64,000 bases of DNA, taken from contig NC_073745.1 of assembly GCF_029784135.1 (NCBI RefSeq), positions 276,498,166-276,562,165 of the forward strand. The letters run 5' to 3'. Under the pieces are notes generated by a model that saw only the letters and a list, made by a program, of their open reading frames with translations, was not told where the DNA came from and searched no databases. The stretch's first letter is position 1; each line of letters starts with the position of its first letter. This document shows positions 46,463 to 56,856 of the stretch, piece by piece. The stretch is from Toxorhynchites rutilus septentrionalis (Eukaryota; Arthropoda; Insecta; Diptera; Culicidae). The position numbers and the translations under genes are program-made.

Positions 46463-47577
46463 TAAGGGTACCCAATCAGAAAACAGGTCACGTTTTTATG
46501 GAATAAAGTTGATGTTAATAATTTTTTTTTGCCGCGAACGGATTTTGACGGTTTACATACTAAACGATTCGGAAGTTTCCTAAGATTTGTTTTTTATGCT
46601 ATGTATTACAATCCCCTGATGTGTAAACGGTTTAAATTGATGAAAACTAGAAGCATTTCCATTTTCCCATACATTTATTCTGTTAATTTGTGAGCTTCCC
46701 TACCCATGCCGTCAATAAAGGGCAACTTATCGGCGATCAACGATGGGGAATGTTCGAGGGTCTCCGTGGGGAAGAAAGGGAATATTTGCTTAGAGCAAAA
46801 ATATTGGATCTCGCTGAGGCAAATTCTCAGTATCATTCTAGATACGAAGCAATGAACATCGCTCGTTCTTTTTTGTTTTGCGTTATTACATGTCTCCGTT
46901 TCGGATTGAGCTGTGGAAGCGACCAAATTACTTACTCGCTGATGTCTCAATCATTACATCAAACCGACGCCATTCCATTTAGGTTTTGAACTACACAATT
47001 ATGTGAGGAATCATCAAACTAGGCTATTATCGGCTCACAAAAAAAATTGTTCAGGAATTTCGTGTATGACTTGGATTCGCATAATAGAAGCAAAACTAGA
47101 TCCAGCAAGGATGACAGCTAAGCTAATCGAGATCGGAAATATTAATAGAAAGGGTTTCTGTTGAGAAGAGCGCAAAGCGCCGATAACTGTGTGTATATTT
47201 AGTTGCTTCAACCCATCGATATATGGCTTTGTGTGGGTACGTGCGTGCTTCATAACCCGTATGTTTAAATAGCATCTTCGCAACGCTGAAACCCCATTTA
47301 TATCTGCTCCCGTGTGCATTGGCCCTGTCGCAATGCAACAATCATTAACTGTTTTGATGTTATGATGAACGATTGTTTGCTGGTGCACATTATGCAGCAG
47401 TGAAATATTCAGACTTTTTTTTATTCGATAACATATGGCATGATATTTGATATATTGCCATTGTTGTTGTTTCCCCTCGGTGCCAAAGAAATATGTAGTT
47501 ATTAGATATGGAATAATGTTGCTGGTGCAACAAGTATATAATCGCCTTTAGCCAAGTGTATGTCAATTGCGAAAAAG
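46463..47577. repeat. Family X-derived sequence and unrecognised spacer
   Basis: From ATTAAGGGTACCCAATCAGA (about 46463) to about 46985 the DNA follows the same order of motifs as 31712-32100 and the inverse of 41100-41830 (AAAACAGGTCACGTTTTTAT, GTGGATCTCGCT-like, CGTTTCGGATTGAG). From about 46990 to 47577 I recognise nothing except a short match near 47100 to the interior of family X. Confidence 0.55.
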
Positions 47578-47933
47578 GCCACCGGAATAGTTTTTTTTTT
47601 TTATTAAATTCGTTTATTTTTACAGGCTCAGTTACATAAGTTTAAAGGAGCCGAATTCTTAATTATATTTTTAGTACTATACATAAACATTTTCTAAATC
47701 TAAGGTAAGTAAGGTAGAAAACCGATTACTCGCGGTCTACTCGAGTTTAGTAGGGTGACATATTTGTTCAGGAAAAGGATGGGATATAAGGAAATTGTTA
47801 CAATAATGATAATCTCACACACTCAATTCTTAAATCTATTCGTATATCTATTGTGTATTTACATTTCAACTTATTCTACTGTTTGTAGCAAGGGGACCAA
47901 TTGCACGCAAAGGATACAAGGATATAAGGATAA

Positions 47934-50900
47934 TCACACACGAACATCGATAGCTTTAAGGAAAATATAGATTTGGGACATGTAATCAAGGTCTAACCGA
48001 GCCAACACATCTCTCACCGGCACATTGGGCTGTCTTCCTCTAGCCCTGAGGGAGTTTTCTAAATTCGATCTGGCGACAAGATACAACTCGCACGACCAAA
48101 CAACGTGCTCGATGTCGTGGTAACCGTGGCCACAAACACAAAGATTGCTGTCGGCAAGATTAATACGAAAGAGTAGCGCGTCTAACGAACAGTGTTTGGA
48201 CATGAGTCGGGAGAAGGTGCGAATAAAGTCTCGACTCAAATCCAGACTTTTGAACCATGGTTTGAAGCTAACCTTAGGGATAATTGAGTGGTATTTTTAC
48301 GGACTAAAGAATAAAATTCATTGAAGGCGACTTGACGCTGAGAAATATCGCCTTCAATCGCACCTACCTTTGCTAATGAGTCAGCCCTCTCATTACCCGG
48401 AATTGAGCAATGAGAAGGGACCCAGACAAAGGTAATGACATAACAGCGTCTGGTTAAAGCACTCAAAACTTCTCGTATTCTCTCAAGGAAATACGGCGAG
48501 TGCTTTTCCGGCCTCACTGAACGGATAGCTTCGACAGAGCTAAGACTATCCGTTACAATGTAATAGTGTTCAACAGGTCGTGAGGCGACGCTGTCCAGCG
48601 CCCAGTGTATTGCTGCCAATTCAGCAATGTACACTGAGCAAGGATACTGAAGACTGTGTGAGGTGCTAAAAAATACGTTGAACTCTCCAAATCCTGTGGA
48701 CTCATTCATAGAGGACCCATCAGTAAAGTACATATTATCGCAATTGATACGCCCATACTTTGCATTATAGATCGTAGGAACGATCCCCGATAGAAGATAA
48801 TCTGGAATTCTATGGATTTTCTCCTTCATGCACAGATCAAAATGTACAGAGGAATTGATGTAGTCAGGAAAACAAACACGGTTGGGAATATACGAAGAAG
48901 GAACAACCTGCATGGAGATGAGTTCATGATATGAACTCATGAATCCAGAGTGAAAATTTAGCTCGATCAGTTGCTCAAAATTTCCGATCACCAATGGGTT
49001 CATAACCTTACACCGGATGAGGAACCGAAGAGATAATAAATTGAAGCGATCTTTTAGTGGGAGTACGCCTGCCAAAACCTCGAGACTCATGGTATGCGTT
49101 GAGGGCAAACATCCCAACGCAATACGGAGACAAAGATACTGAATTCGCTCGAGTTTAATGAGGTGTGTTTTGGCAGCTGATTGAAAACAGAAACTGCCAT
49201 ACTCCATCACTGAGAGAATAGTTGTTCGATACAACATTATAAGATCTTCGGGGTGGGCTCCCCACCATGTGCCGGTAATTGTACGGAGAAAGTTTATTCT
49301 TTGTTGACATTTTTTACTCAGATACCTAATATGGGTCCCCCAAGTGCATTTGGAGTCGAACCAGACCCCAAGATACTTGAATGGCATAGCATGAGTGATC
49401 GGTTTACCCAAAAGTTGAAGCTTTGGTTTTGCTGGTCTATGCTTCCTAGAAAAAACCACCATCTCTGTTTTCTCCGTGGAGAATTCGATCCCTAGCCCAA
49501 TGGCCCAGGTTGAAAAATTGTTCAAAGTATCTTGTAAGGGTTCTTGCAGGTCGGATTCGTTTGATCCTACGACAGACACCACTCCATCATCTGCAAGTTG
49601 TCTTAAGCTGCAATTTTGTGTAAGGCAATTGTCGATGTCGCTTACATAGAAGTTGTACAAAAGGGGGCTTAAACATGAGCCCTGGGGGAGTCCCATATAG
49701 AAGACCCGGCTTACTGTCGAATCTCCATGAGAAAAGTTCAAATGTTTCTCACAAAGCAAGTTATATAACATATTATTCAATAGAGGCGGCAGACCCCGAG
49801 AGTGTAATTTGTCTGACAAAAACTCTATTGAAACAGAATCAAAGGCCCCCTTTATGTCCAAGAATACTGAAGCCATTTGTTTTTTTTCGGCGTAAGCCAT
49901 TTGAATTTCTGAAAAAAGCAACGCAAGACAATCATTCGTCCCCTTGCCCCTGCGGAACCCATATTGTGTATCTGAGAGTAGGCCATTCGTTTCAACCCAT
50001 CGATCAAGACGAAACAAGATCATTTTCTCCAACAATTTCCGTATACAAGACAGCATTGCTATTGGGCGGTACGAATTGAAGTCGGACGCGGGTTTACCGG
50101 GTTTTTGAATAGCAATAACTCGTACTTGTCTCCAATCATCTGGAACAATATTATGCTCCAGAAACCGATTGAATAAATTCAACAAGCGATGTTTCGCAAC
50201 ATCAGGGAGGTTTTTCAACAAGTTGAACCTAATTCTATCCGATCCCGGAGCAGAATTGTTACATGAAAGGAGAGCAAGAGAGAATTCTACCATCGAAAAC
50301 TCGGAATCAAGATCGCACCTATCTTGTGGTATATCTCGAACAATTTTCTGCACGGGAGCGGAATCGGGACAAACCTTCCGTGCAAAATTAAAAATCCATC
50401 GATGTGAATATTCTTCGCTTTCATTCGTTGAAGAGCGATTTCTCATGTTTCGAGCCACTTTCCATAATTTTTTCATTGACGTTTCTCGTGACAAACCTCC
50501 CACGAAATTTCGCCAATAAGCACGTTTTTTCCCTTTGATCAAATTTTTGAACTGATTCTCAAGGGCTAAATACGTTTGAAAATTTTCAGGAGTTCCACGT
50601 TTCCGAAAAGCTTTAAATGCATTCGATTTTTCTATATAAAGCTTGGAACATTGGCTATCCCACCATAGATTGGGAGGCCTTCGGCAAATGGTGGAACCTG
50701 GGATGGGTTTCGTTTGAGCGCGAACTGCGCTGTCATAGATCAAACGAGAAAGGAAGTTATACTCCTCCAATGGAGGTAAATCATCTCTGGAATTGATGGC
50801 TAGAGCAATCGCGTCCGCATATTTTTTCCAGTCAATGTGTCTTGTGAGGTCATATGCCATATTTATAGATTCAGAAGAATTCGACCCAGTGGTGATGGAA

Positions 50901-51565
50901 ATTTTGATTGGCAAGTGATCACTACCGTTGGGATCCTGTATTACATTCCACTTGCAATCTAACGATAGTGAGTTCGAGCAAAGCGAGAGGTCAAGAGCAC
51001 TTGGCTTAGCAGGTGGTTTAGGTACACGTGTTGTTTCCCCAGTATTCAAAATGGTCATATTGAAGCTGTTACAAAGGTCATATATCAACGATGAACGGTT
51101 GTCATCGTACTGTTCCCCCCAGGCGGTTCCGTGAGAATTGAAGTCTCCCAAGATCAACCGTGGCTCAGGAAGGAGTGAGCACATGTCAGCAGGTTGCTTG
51201 CGGATAACCGCAGCTCTCGGAGGCCAATACAAGCTGACAATACAGAGGTCTTTGCCTCTGATGTTTGCATGACAAGCAACAGCTTCGATCCCACCAATAG
51301 GTGGAAGATCTATTCGGAAAAATGAGTGGCACTTATTGATCCCTAATAGCACCCCTCCGTATCTGTCATATCGGTCCAAGCGTATAATATTAAAATCGTG
51401 GAAAGAGAGATCATCTTGCGAAGAAAGCCAAGTTTCGGACAGAGCAAAAACATCACAATTGAACTTATGAATTAAAAATTTAAATGTATCCAATTTAGGG
51501 ATAAGACTACGACAATTCCACTGTAAAACAATGATATCTCCGACCTCTCTATTTAAATTAGACAT
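47934..51565 (-). pseudogene. I-clade ORF2: endonuclease, RT and RNase H, one late deletion
   Basis: The ATG at 51565 overlaps the ORF1 stop by 8 nt and opens a frame of 1,109 codons to 48236. Residues 1-225 form the endonuclease (VLQWNCRS, ALSETWL, LILGDFNSHGTAWG, SDHLPI). Residues about 480-720 form the RT (KPGKPASDFNSYRPIAML, VFLDIKGAFDS, GLPQGSCLSPLLYNFY, catalytic LADDGVVSV near 658). RNase H is at about 945-1075 (YFTDGSS, IAELAAIHWAL, TDSLSSVEAI, WVPSHCSIPGNERADSLAK) with all acidic residues present. By comparison with copy 1, 52 nt are missing after SLVRKNT (about 48292), which shifts the frame. The last 100 residues, including a CGHGYHDIEHVVWSC motif, then lie in another frame (48239-47934). 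Confidence 0.93.
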
Positions 51566-53168
51566 CAAGAGAGATAATCATTGCAAGGAGGGGCCATGTT
51601 TGCATCAATTGCTGCAAAATTGTCTTTAATACTGGAAGCATTGCGGTGACAATGGTTCTGATGGAGTCGGAAACATTAAAACACGTGAAAATTTGATCCA
51701 CAAGGTCGGACAACTTTATGAATCCCGATTGGGAAGTTGAACTTGACGGAAAAACAGGGACAGTTGGGGTTTTTGATGTTCCCTCGAATGCTGGGTCGTT
51801 CAAAGGTGAACCATTCCCACGGAAGCCAGGAGGAACCTGATTTTGCTTGTCCGCTGCACTCGTTTTTTTAGGCAAACTAACTGGGGGTATCACCGGAGGG
51901 ACTTGTCCTTGAACGTTGGGAGTGGTCACATTTTTGCGCCGGGGATTCCCTTGAGAAATAGGTGGCGTGCCCTCGTTAGCTGTATCCGCTTCCATTTCGT
52001 CAACTGGCAACGTGGCGTAAACATTATGTGTGTTGATTGGTTGTTGTTGTTGAGCCAGTGGAGAAGCGCCCTTCAAAATTTCCGCGAAAGTGCGTTTAGA
52101 GCGTTCCCTCAAAGAGCGCTTCTGTTTCTCCCAGCGACTCTTGTATGCTTCACAAGCTGAGAGCACGTGTGGGGTTCCCCCGCAATATGGACACTTTTTT
52201 ACCGTCGCACTGCAGGCTTCGCCCACATGTTGCTCTCCGCAAGTGGCACAGCGTTCTTTATTGGCACAATAAGCAGCCGTATGACCAACTGACTTGCACT
52301 TTTGACAAATCATTGGCTTCGGAATAAAAAGTCGCACGGCTAACCTCAATTTCTCTACCATCACGTAGTCCGGGAGAGCTGAACCAGCGAAGGTGACTCG
52401 AAACGAGTCGGACGGCGTAAATTTGGTTTCACCCCCTTCATGGGAAACTGTTCCGAGCTGGCGGCAACCCAAGATCTTAACAGTCATCGAGGGCAGTTTC
52501 TTAAAACGGCCAGTACCTTCACTCGTAATGTATTCGCACGTCAGACCCGTTTCGGTTATCACACCCTCAATTTCAACTACGTGAGAGGGAATGTAAACCC
52601 GATACTCAATTGTAAAATGCTGGTCGACAACAATCTTGTTTGCGTCCTTTCGATCAGTCACGACAACTCGCAATTCGTTTGGTCTAACCTTCGAAATTTC
52701 CGACACGGAGGTATACCTTGCCAGATCTTTCGCGATCTGCATGACGTTCAAAGCTTTTCCATTTGGTTTGGGCCGAAAGAAAACAACCCATGGGCCAGTT
52801 CCAGATGCATCTTCTGGATAGACCTTGACACGGGGAGAGGACGTACCAGAGGGGGAAGACGAGGACAAGGATTGAGTGGGAAGGGAGACAACATGGGGAG
52901 TAGGCGAAGGTAAGGATTGAGTGGTAGCGGGGATAACAGAAAGGGAACCCGAAGTGGAAGGTAGGGTGGGAGCGTCAAGAGGTGGAGAGGAGAGATTTGC
53001 GATTTTTTTATGAGGGGGCTTATTAGCATGAGCTGATTCGTCCCCAGAAGAAACATCTTGCGATTTAGGAACACGTTTAAGTGTTTTCCCTTTTTTACCT
53101 GATGGGGGGGATTCATTGGTTTCATTGTCTGAGATCTCCATATTCGGAGACCCCCCACCTTCTGCCAT
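51558..53168 (-). CDS. I-clade ORF1 gag-like nucleic-acid-binding protein
   Basis: An uninterrupted frame of about 536 codons starts at ATG 53168 (MAEGGGSPNMEISDNE); a possible GTG four codons earlier is less likely. Residues 1-115 are Ser/Pro/Thr-rich and probably disordered. Residues about 115-210 (GTGPWVVFFRPKPNGKALNV, EYRVYIPSH) precede a conserved block to 285. Three zinc knuckles follow at about 288-339: CQKCKSVGHTAAYC, CATCGEQHVGEAC and CPYCGGTPHVLSAC. A basic stretch (KSRWEKQKRSLRERSKRTF) comes next. The protein ends MIISLDV, and its stop overlaps the ORF2 start. In this clade ORF1 coats the element RNA. The frame is intact, so it could be expressed even though ORF2 is damaged. Confidence 0.93.
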   Translation of the reverse strand: MAEGGGSPNMEISDNETNESPPSGKKGKTLKRVPKSQDVSSGDESAHANKPPHKKIANLSSPPLDAPTLPSTSGSLSVIPATTQSLPSPTPHVVSLPTQSLSSSSPSGTSSPRVKVYPEDASGTGPWVVFFRPKPNGKALNVMQIAKDLARYTSVSEISKVRPNELRVVVTDRKDANKIVVDQHFTIEYRVYIPSHVVEIEGVITETGLTCEYITSEGTGRFKKLPSMTVKILGCRQLGTVSHEGGETKFTPSDSFRVTFAGSALPDYVMVEKLRLAVRLFIPKPMICQKCKSVGHTAAYCANKERCATCGEQHVGEACSATVKKCPYCGGTPHVLSACEAYKSRWEKQKRSLRERSKRTFAEILKGASPLAQQQQPINTHNVYATLPVDEMEADTANEGTPPISQGNPRRKNVTTPNVQGQVPPVIPPVSLPKKTSAADKQNQVPPGFRGNGSPLNDPAFEGTSKTPTVPVFPSSSTSQSGFIKLSDLVDQIFTCFNVSDSIRTIVTAMLPVLKTILQQLMQTWPLLAMIISLDV

Positions 53169-53680
53169 TATAAATGGCACTTAAATTCTATTTTTTTAAA
53201 AATATTTCACAATAATAAAATAAAAAATTATAATATTTCAAGAAAAAATAAAAAATAAAATATAATATTTATATATATTTTCTCTAAATGTATTTTTATG
53301 CGTATTCACCTAAATGCGCACCCCGCGCAGATAATATTCGACCCGTTCTGCACCGTCCAGTTGATCATGTGTTGGCGTCTATTGCTACACTGCTGTAGGT
53401 GTATTGGTGAGCGAGCGCACCTACGTCGGCGGTGGAAATGGCGACGATTCGGCGATCAAAAGTGTCTCTCTATAGACCTTCACCAGTATCTGCTGTGAGA
53501 AGCTATTCACTCCAGCTGGTGGGAATTGTTGAGCGCACTTCACTGTTCCCACAATTAACACGCGATGGAAGAAGCACACTTGGTTGAGGAAAAAAACACC
53601 AGCCAATAACAATAGCTGTTACCGAAACGCGAGCACAATAGCACAAAGCGTCCGATCGCTTCAAGCTGAACTGTGTGAAT
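53169..53680 (-). promoter_or_regulatory. 5' UTR and probable internal promoter of I element copy 2
   Basis: The full-length 5' region of about 510 bp lies between the TSD and ORF1. I-type elements normally carry an internal promoter at the very start of the element. No specific box can be defended here. The sequence does not resemble the matching region of copy 1 (28629-29135). Confidence 0.45.
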
Positions 53681-53694
53681 GCCACCGGAATAGT

Positions 53695-54606
53695 GTTCGA
53701 GGTAAATTTTCAATGCATTGACATAAAAAAAAGTGCGACATGCGATCAGCTTGTGTATTGTTCTGCGAGAGCAAGAATAATTCATCAATCAATTAAAAAA
53801 AATATTTCAGGACAACCAAATCATTCCAATAAACAGTTATTTCTAAAATTTCGCAGCATTCTAAAGTAATATCCGAAGTTATTAACAAGCGATTTGAATA
53901 AAATAACAGCATAGTTCTACGCCAACAATCGTGTCGAGTCTTGTATACATCCAAATTTTATTCTCTCGTTCATTTTCCTCCTTTCGTCCAACGTAAATAG
54001 AATACCATGTATATCATACCGTCATATTACTCTACAATACAAAGAAGCTAGTTTTGAAAACACTGTCAACTGTCATCTCGGATGCTCCTAAAACATTTTT
54101 TTTCCTTTTTACTTTGCCTATCACTTCATAAAAAAGCGGGGAATAATATACCTGGTTTTCTATTTATTTCGCCTTGCGTCAACAAACCCACCCAGGGCTC
54201 TGGCCATCCCTCTCTGTCTATCTCTCAAACAAGATCTGTAAAATATAAAGGTATGTATTTTCCAATATACACATATCATGAATGTAAGGTATGAGTTCAA
54301 CACTGAACCCTACAACACGTTCTCACACATCATCACCTTGAACAATAAAAATGTCCAGTTTCGTTTTCCGGGTTCGGCATCTCCTAGATCCCTGAGTTGA
54401 CAACAATCCCGAACATATTCGGGAATTTGTTCAGAATTCTGTGCCTAGCCTATGTGTGTCGATAATTCTGTACTTAACTATAAAATTGTAAATTGATTTA
54501 AATGGCATGCATCCTTTCATTTGTGAAAGTCGTCCAATTATGTATTTGAATGTCCTACATTCCTGTCTTTATCATAGATTTAAAATGAAAAATAGTTTTA
54601 AAATAA
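53695..54606. other. Unrecognised spacer
   Basis: No coding or RNA feature is seen. A family X-like terminus (ATAGTTCTACGCCAACAATC) stands alone at 53911-53930. Confidence 0.4.
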
Positions 54607-55932
54607 ATATGTTCAATTTTTTTTTTTTTCCCAAAATATATTTTTTATTAAGGCACATGTGGCGTTAGCCTGACGGGGCCGGGAGTCCAATATTTTGACA
54701 TATTTTGTCTTACAACTATGTTAGTAATATGTAACCGATTACTCGCGGTTGGCTCGAGGTTAGTATTACAAGTGTTCTCATAATTGGTATGTTGCAGTCT
54801 TCGATGCTCTATACGTGTGCCCGACACGGGCTACTTCCTATTGGGATGCAGCTGACCATTAATCAGCAACGCTGTTTAATCTGTATCTAGTATCTAGTCT
54901 GTACCCCATATCTAGCGTGGTGCGTCTTTCTCGACTCGAGGAATCCAGGATAGAATGGTCACTAGCCAGCGCAATCATCAGTTCGTGTAGAGTTGTCATG
55001 AGCGGTACAACCTTTGGCTCTTGTTGAATGATCAGTGGACTGCACAACCTTTGGCCCGTGCATCTGTAAAGAGTGTGTGTATGTATTGCCGCGACTAAGT
55101 AAAAGTTTATCGATCGCTAGGAGGGATATGAAACGGGGACACAACGAAGGAAACATCATTAAACGTTGACATCGGCGTTTCTGAGGAACAGGTATAGATG
55201 AAGCAGAAGATCAGGATCCCGGCTACCTAAGATATCCCGGACGGGGATATCCGATTGTCTGCCTTTTGCTCTCAGTGCTCTAGAGAGCTGAGAGCGAACA
55301 GCATGGAACCGGATACACGACCAGACAACATGCTCGATGTCGTGGTAGCCATCGCCACAATCACAAAGATTGTTTGCTGCGAGCCCAATGCGATAGAGAT
55401 GCGCGTTTAGGTTGTAGTGATTGGACATAAGCCGAGATATCACGCGAATGAAATCACGACCTACATTCAATCCCTTAAACCATGCACTCGTCGAGACCTT
55501 AGGGATAATCGTGTGTAACCAACGACCGAACTCATCTTCACTCCACATGCGCTGCCAACTAACGAGTGTGTCCTGACGAGGAATGTGAAAAAATTCATTA
55601 TAGGCAATTTGCCTTTCAAAAAGTGTGCCTTCTGAAGCGCCCACCTTAGCTAGCGAGTCCGCTTTCTCATTCCCCGGAATCGAGCAATGAGAGGGAACCC
55701 ATGCTAAGGTAATCTTGAATAATTTTTCGACCAAAACACTCAATAGATGTCTTATTCTTGTTAGGAAATAAGATGAGCGTTTATCAACTTTCATTGAGCG
55801 GATTGCCTCTATTGAGCTGAGACTGTCTGAAAAAATAAAATAATGGTCGATGGGCAGTGTTTCAATGATCCCTAGAGCATAGTATATCGCACCCATTTCT
55901 GCGATATACTATGCTCTAGGCATATGTTCAAT
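54607..55932 (-). mobile_element. 5'-truncated I-clade element with snap-back 5' end and 11-bp TSD
   Basis: ATATGTTCAAT at 54607-54617 and 55922-55932 is the TSD, so the insert is 54618-55921. The T run at 54618-54629 is the poly(A) tail seen from the plus strand. Coding on the minus strand covers only the C terminus of ORF2. At the 5' end the last 20 bp occur again in inverse orientation (55871-55920), inside the TSD. It belongs to the same clade as the copies at 23.2 and 47.6 kb but to a different subfamily. Confidence 0.88.
55159..55896 (-). pseudogene. I-clade ORF2 C terminus (RNase H and Cys-His tail)
   Basis: The frame of 245 codons begins within RNase H (FIFSDSLSSIEAIRSM) and includes WVPSHCSIPGNEKADSLAKV, which holds the last catalytic aspartate. 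The C-terminal region has the conserved LMSNHYNLNAHLYRIGL and CDCGDGYHDIEHVVWSC motifs and ends NADVNV. Identity to copy 2 is moderate by eye, clearly lower than between copies 1 and 2. Endonuclease and RT are absent because of 5' truncation. No frameshift is seen in what remains. Confidence 0.88.
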
Positions 55933-56169
55933 GTAATTGCTCGTTTTATGCTTTCTTATACGTGGATAAATTTGCTTATAAATACAAATTTAAATTAACA
56001 GTATCTAGGCAAATAGCTGTCAATAGCGTAATAATCATTATTCGTGCATCCATAAAAAGGTAAGTGACGCAAAATACATCTTCGAATATACCTCAAACTA
56101 TAACCAAAACACCCGAACACTTCACTTTATTCGTAACATCCCAAAATAAATCACGAAAATTCATTATTT

Positions 56170-56856
56170 TTTAGAAATTTCGAATAGTTATCCCATACAA
56201 AATGTTCACCAATTCGAAGAAACACCCTATGCAAAATTTCAGCTCAATCGGACTTAAGGGAAAGTGTCGCAAAGCGACCAAAGTTTGAGGGGGGAGTAAA
56301 GGAATTCGGGGTTTTCGAAAAAAATGTTCATGTCAAATGTCTTAATTGTGCATGAAACGTCGAGATCTACTGTCATCTCGAAACTAATTTGGTAAAAAAT
56401 CGACACTCAGGGATTCGTCGTTTTTTGGGAATACGAGGCAATGGTTTTGGGTGCCACTAAAAATAGTGATCTCGGTTTTTCATTCGTAAATTGTTGCGTA
56501 ATGTTGATTTGCATGATAAAATGATAACCCAAAGTAAAGTATTAGCTCAATCGGACTTCATTTCTTAGTGTCGCAGACGTAAAACATTGAGATTTTTGAA
56601 AATATAATAAATAAAATATAATTGCATGACACGTCGAGATTTACAGTTATTCAAAAAAAAACATTTTTTTTTGACAATTTCAAGCCATTTGGGACCAATT
56701 TTTATTTTCGAAAACCCCGATTTCCTTTACTCCCCCCTCAAACTTTGACCGCTTTGCTCCACTTTCCTTTAAGTCCGAAAGAGCTGATATTCTGCATAGG
56801 GTGTTTTTTCGAGGTGGTGAACATTTTTTATAGGGTAGCTTTCTGAAATTCGAGAT
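56170..56856. mobile_element. TIR element (MITE-like) with about 150-bp inverted arms
   Basis: The left arm (56170 to about 56322) and right arm (about 56705-56856) are inverse copies with roughly 85% agreement by eye. Shared pieces include CACCCTATGCA, CGGACTTAA-GGAAAGTG, AAAGTTTGAGGGGGGAGTAA and CGGGGTTTTCGAAAA. The middle (about 380 bp) has no coding sequence. It includes a phrase like the arm (TTAGCTCAATCGGACTT, near 56546), suggesting an older duplication. Confidence 0.68.

Larger units (their letters stand above)
47578..53694 (-). mobile_element. I-clade (MosquI-like) retrotransposon, copy 2, with 14-bp TSD
   Basis: GCCACCGGAATAGT flanks the element at 47578-47591 and 53681-53694; the element is 47592-53680 (6,089 bp), minus strand. 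It has a roughly 510-bp 5' UTR, an intact ORF1, an ORF2 intact except for a 52-nt deletion near its end, and an A-rich 3' tail (T run 47592-47602). Its TSD differs from that of copy 1, so the two are independent insertions. Of all elements in this window it is the best preserved. Confidence 0.94.

Noticed and set aside
46675..46990. Opposing frames of 91 and 99 codons as genes
   Set aside because: They lie in family X repeat sequence that recurs at 31.7 and 41.5 kb with different frames.
23169..53680. Segmental duplication explaining the two I-clade copies
   Set aside because: Each copy has its own, different TSD and different flanks and 5' end, so they are separate insertions.
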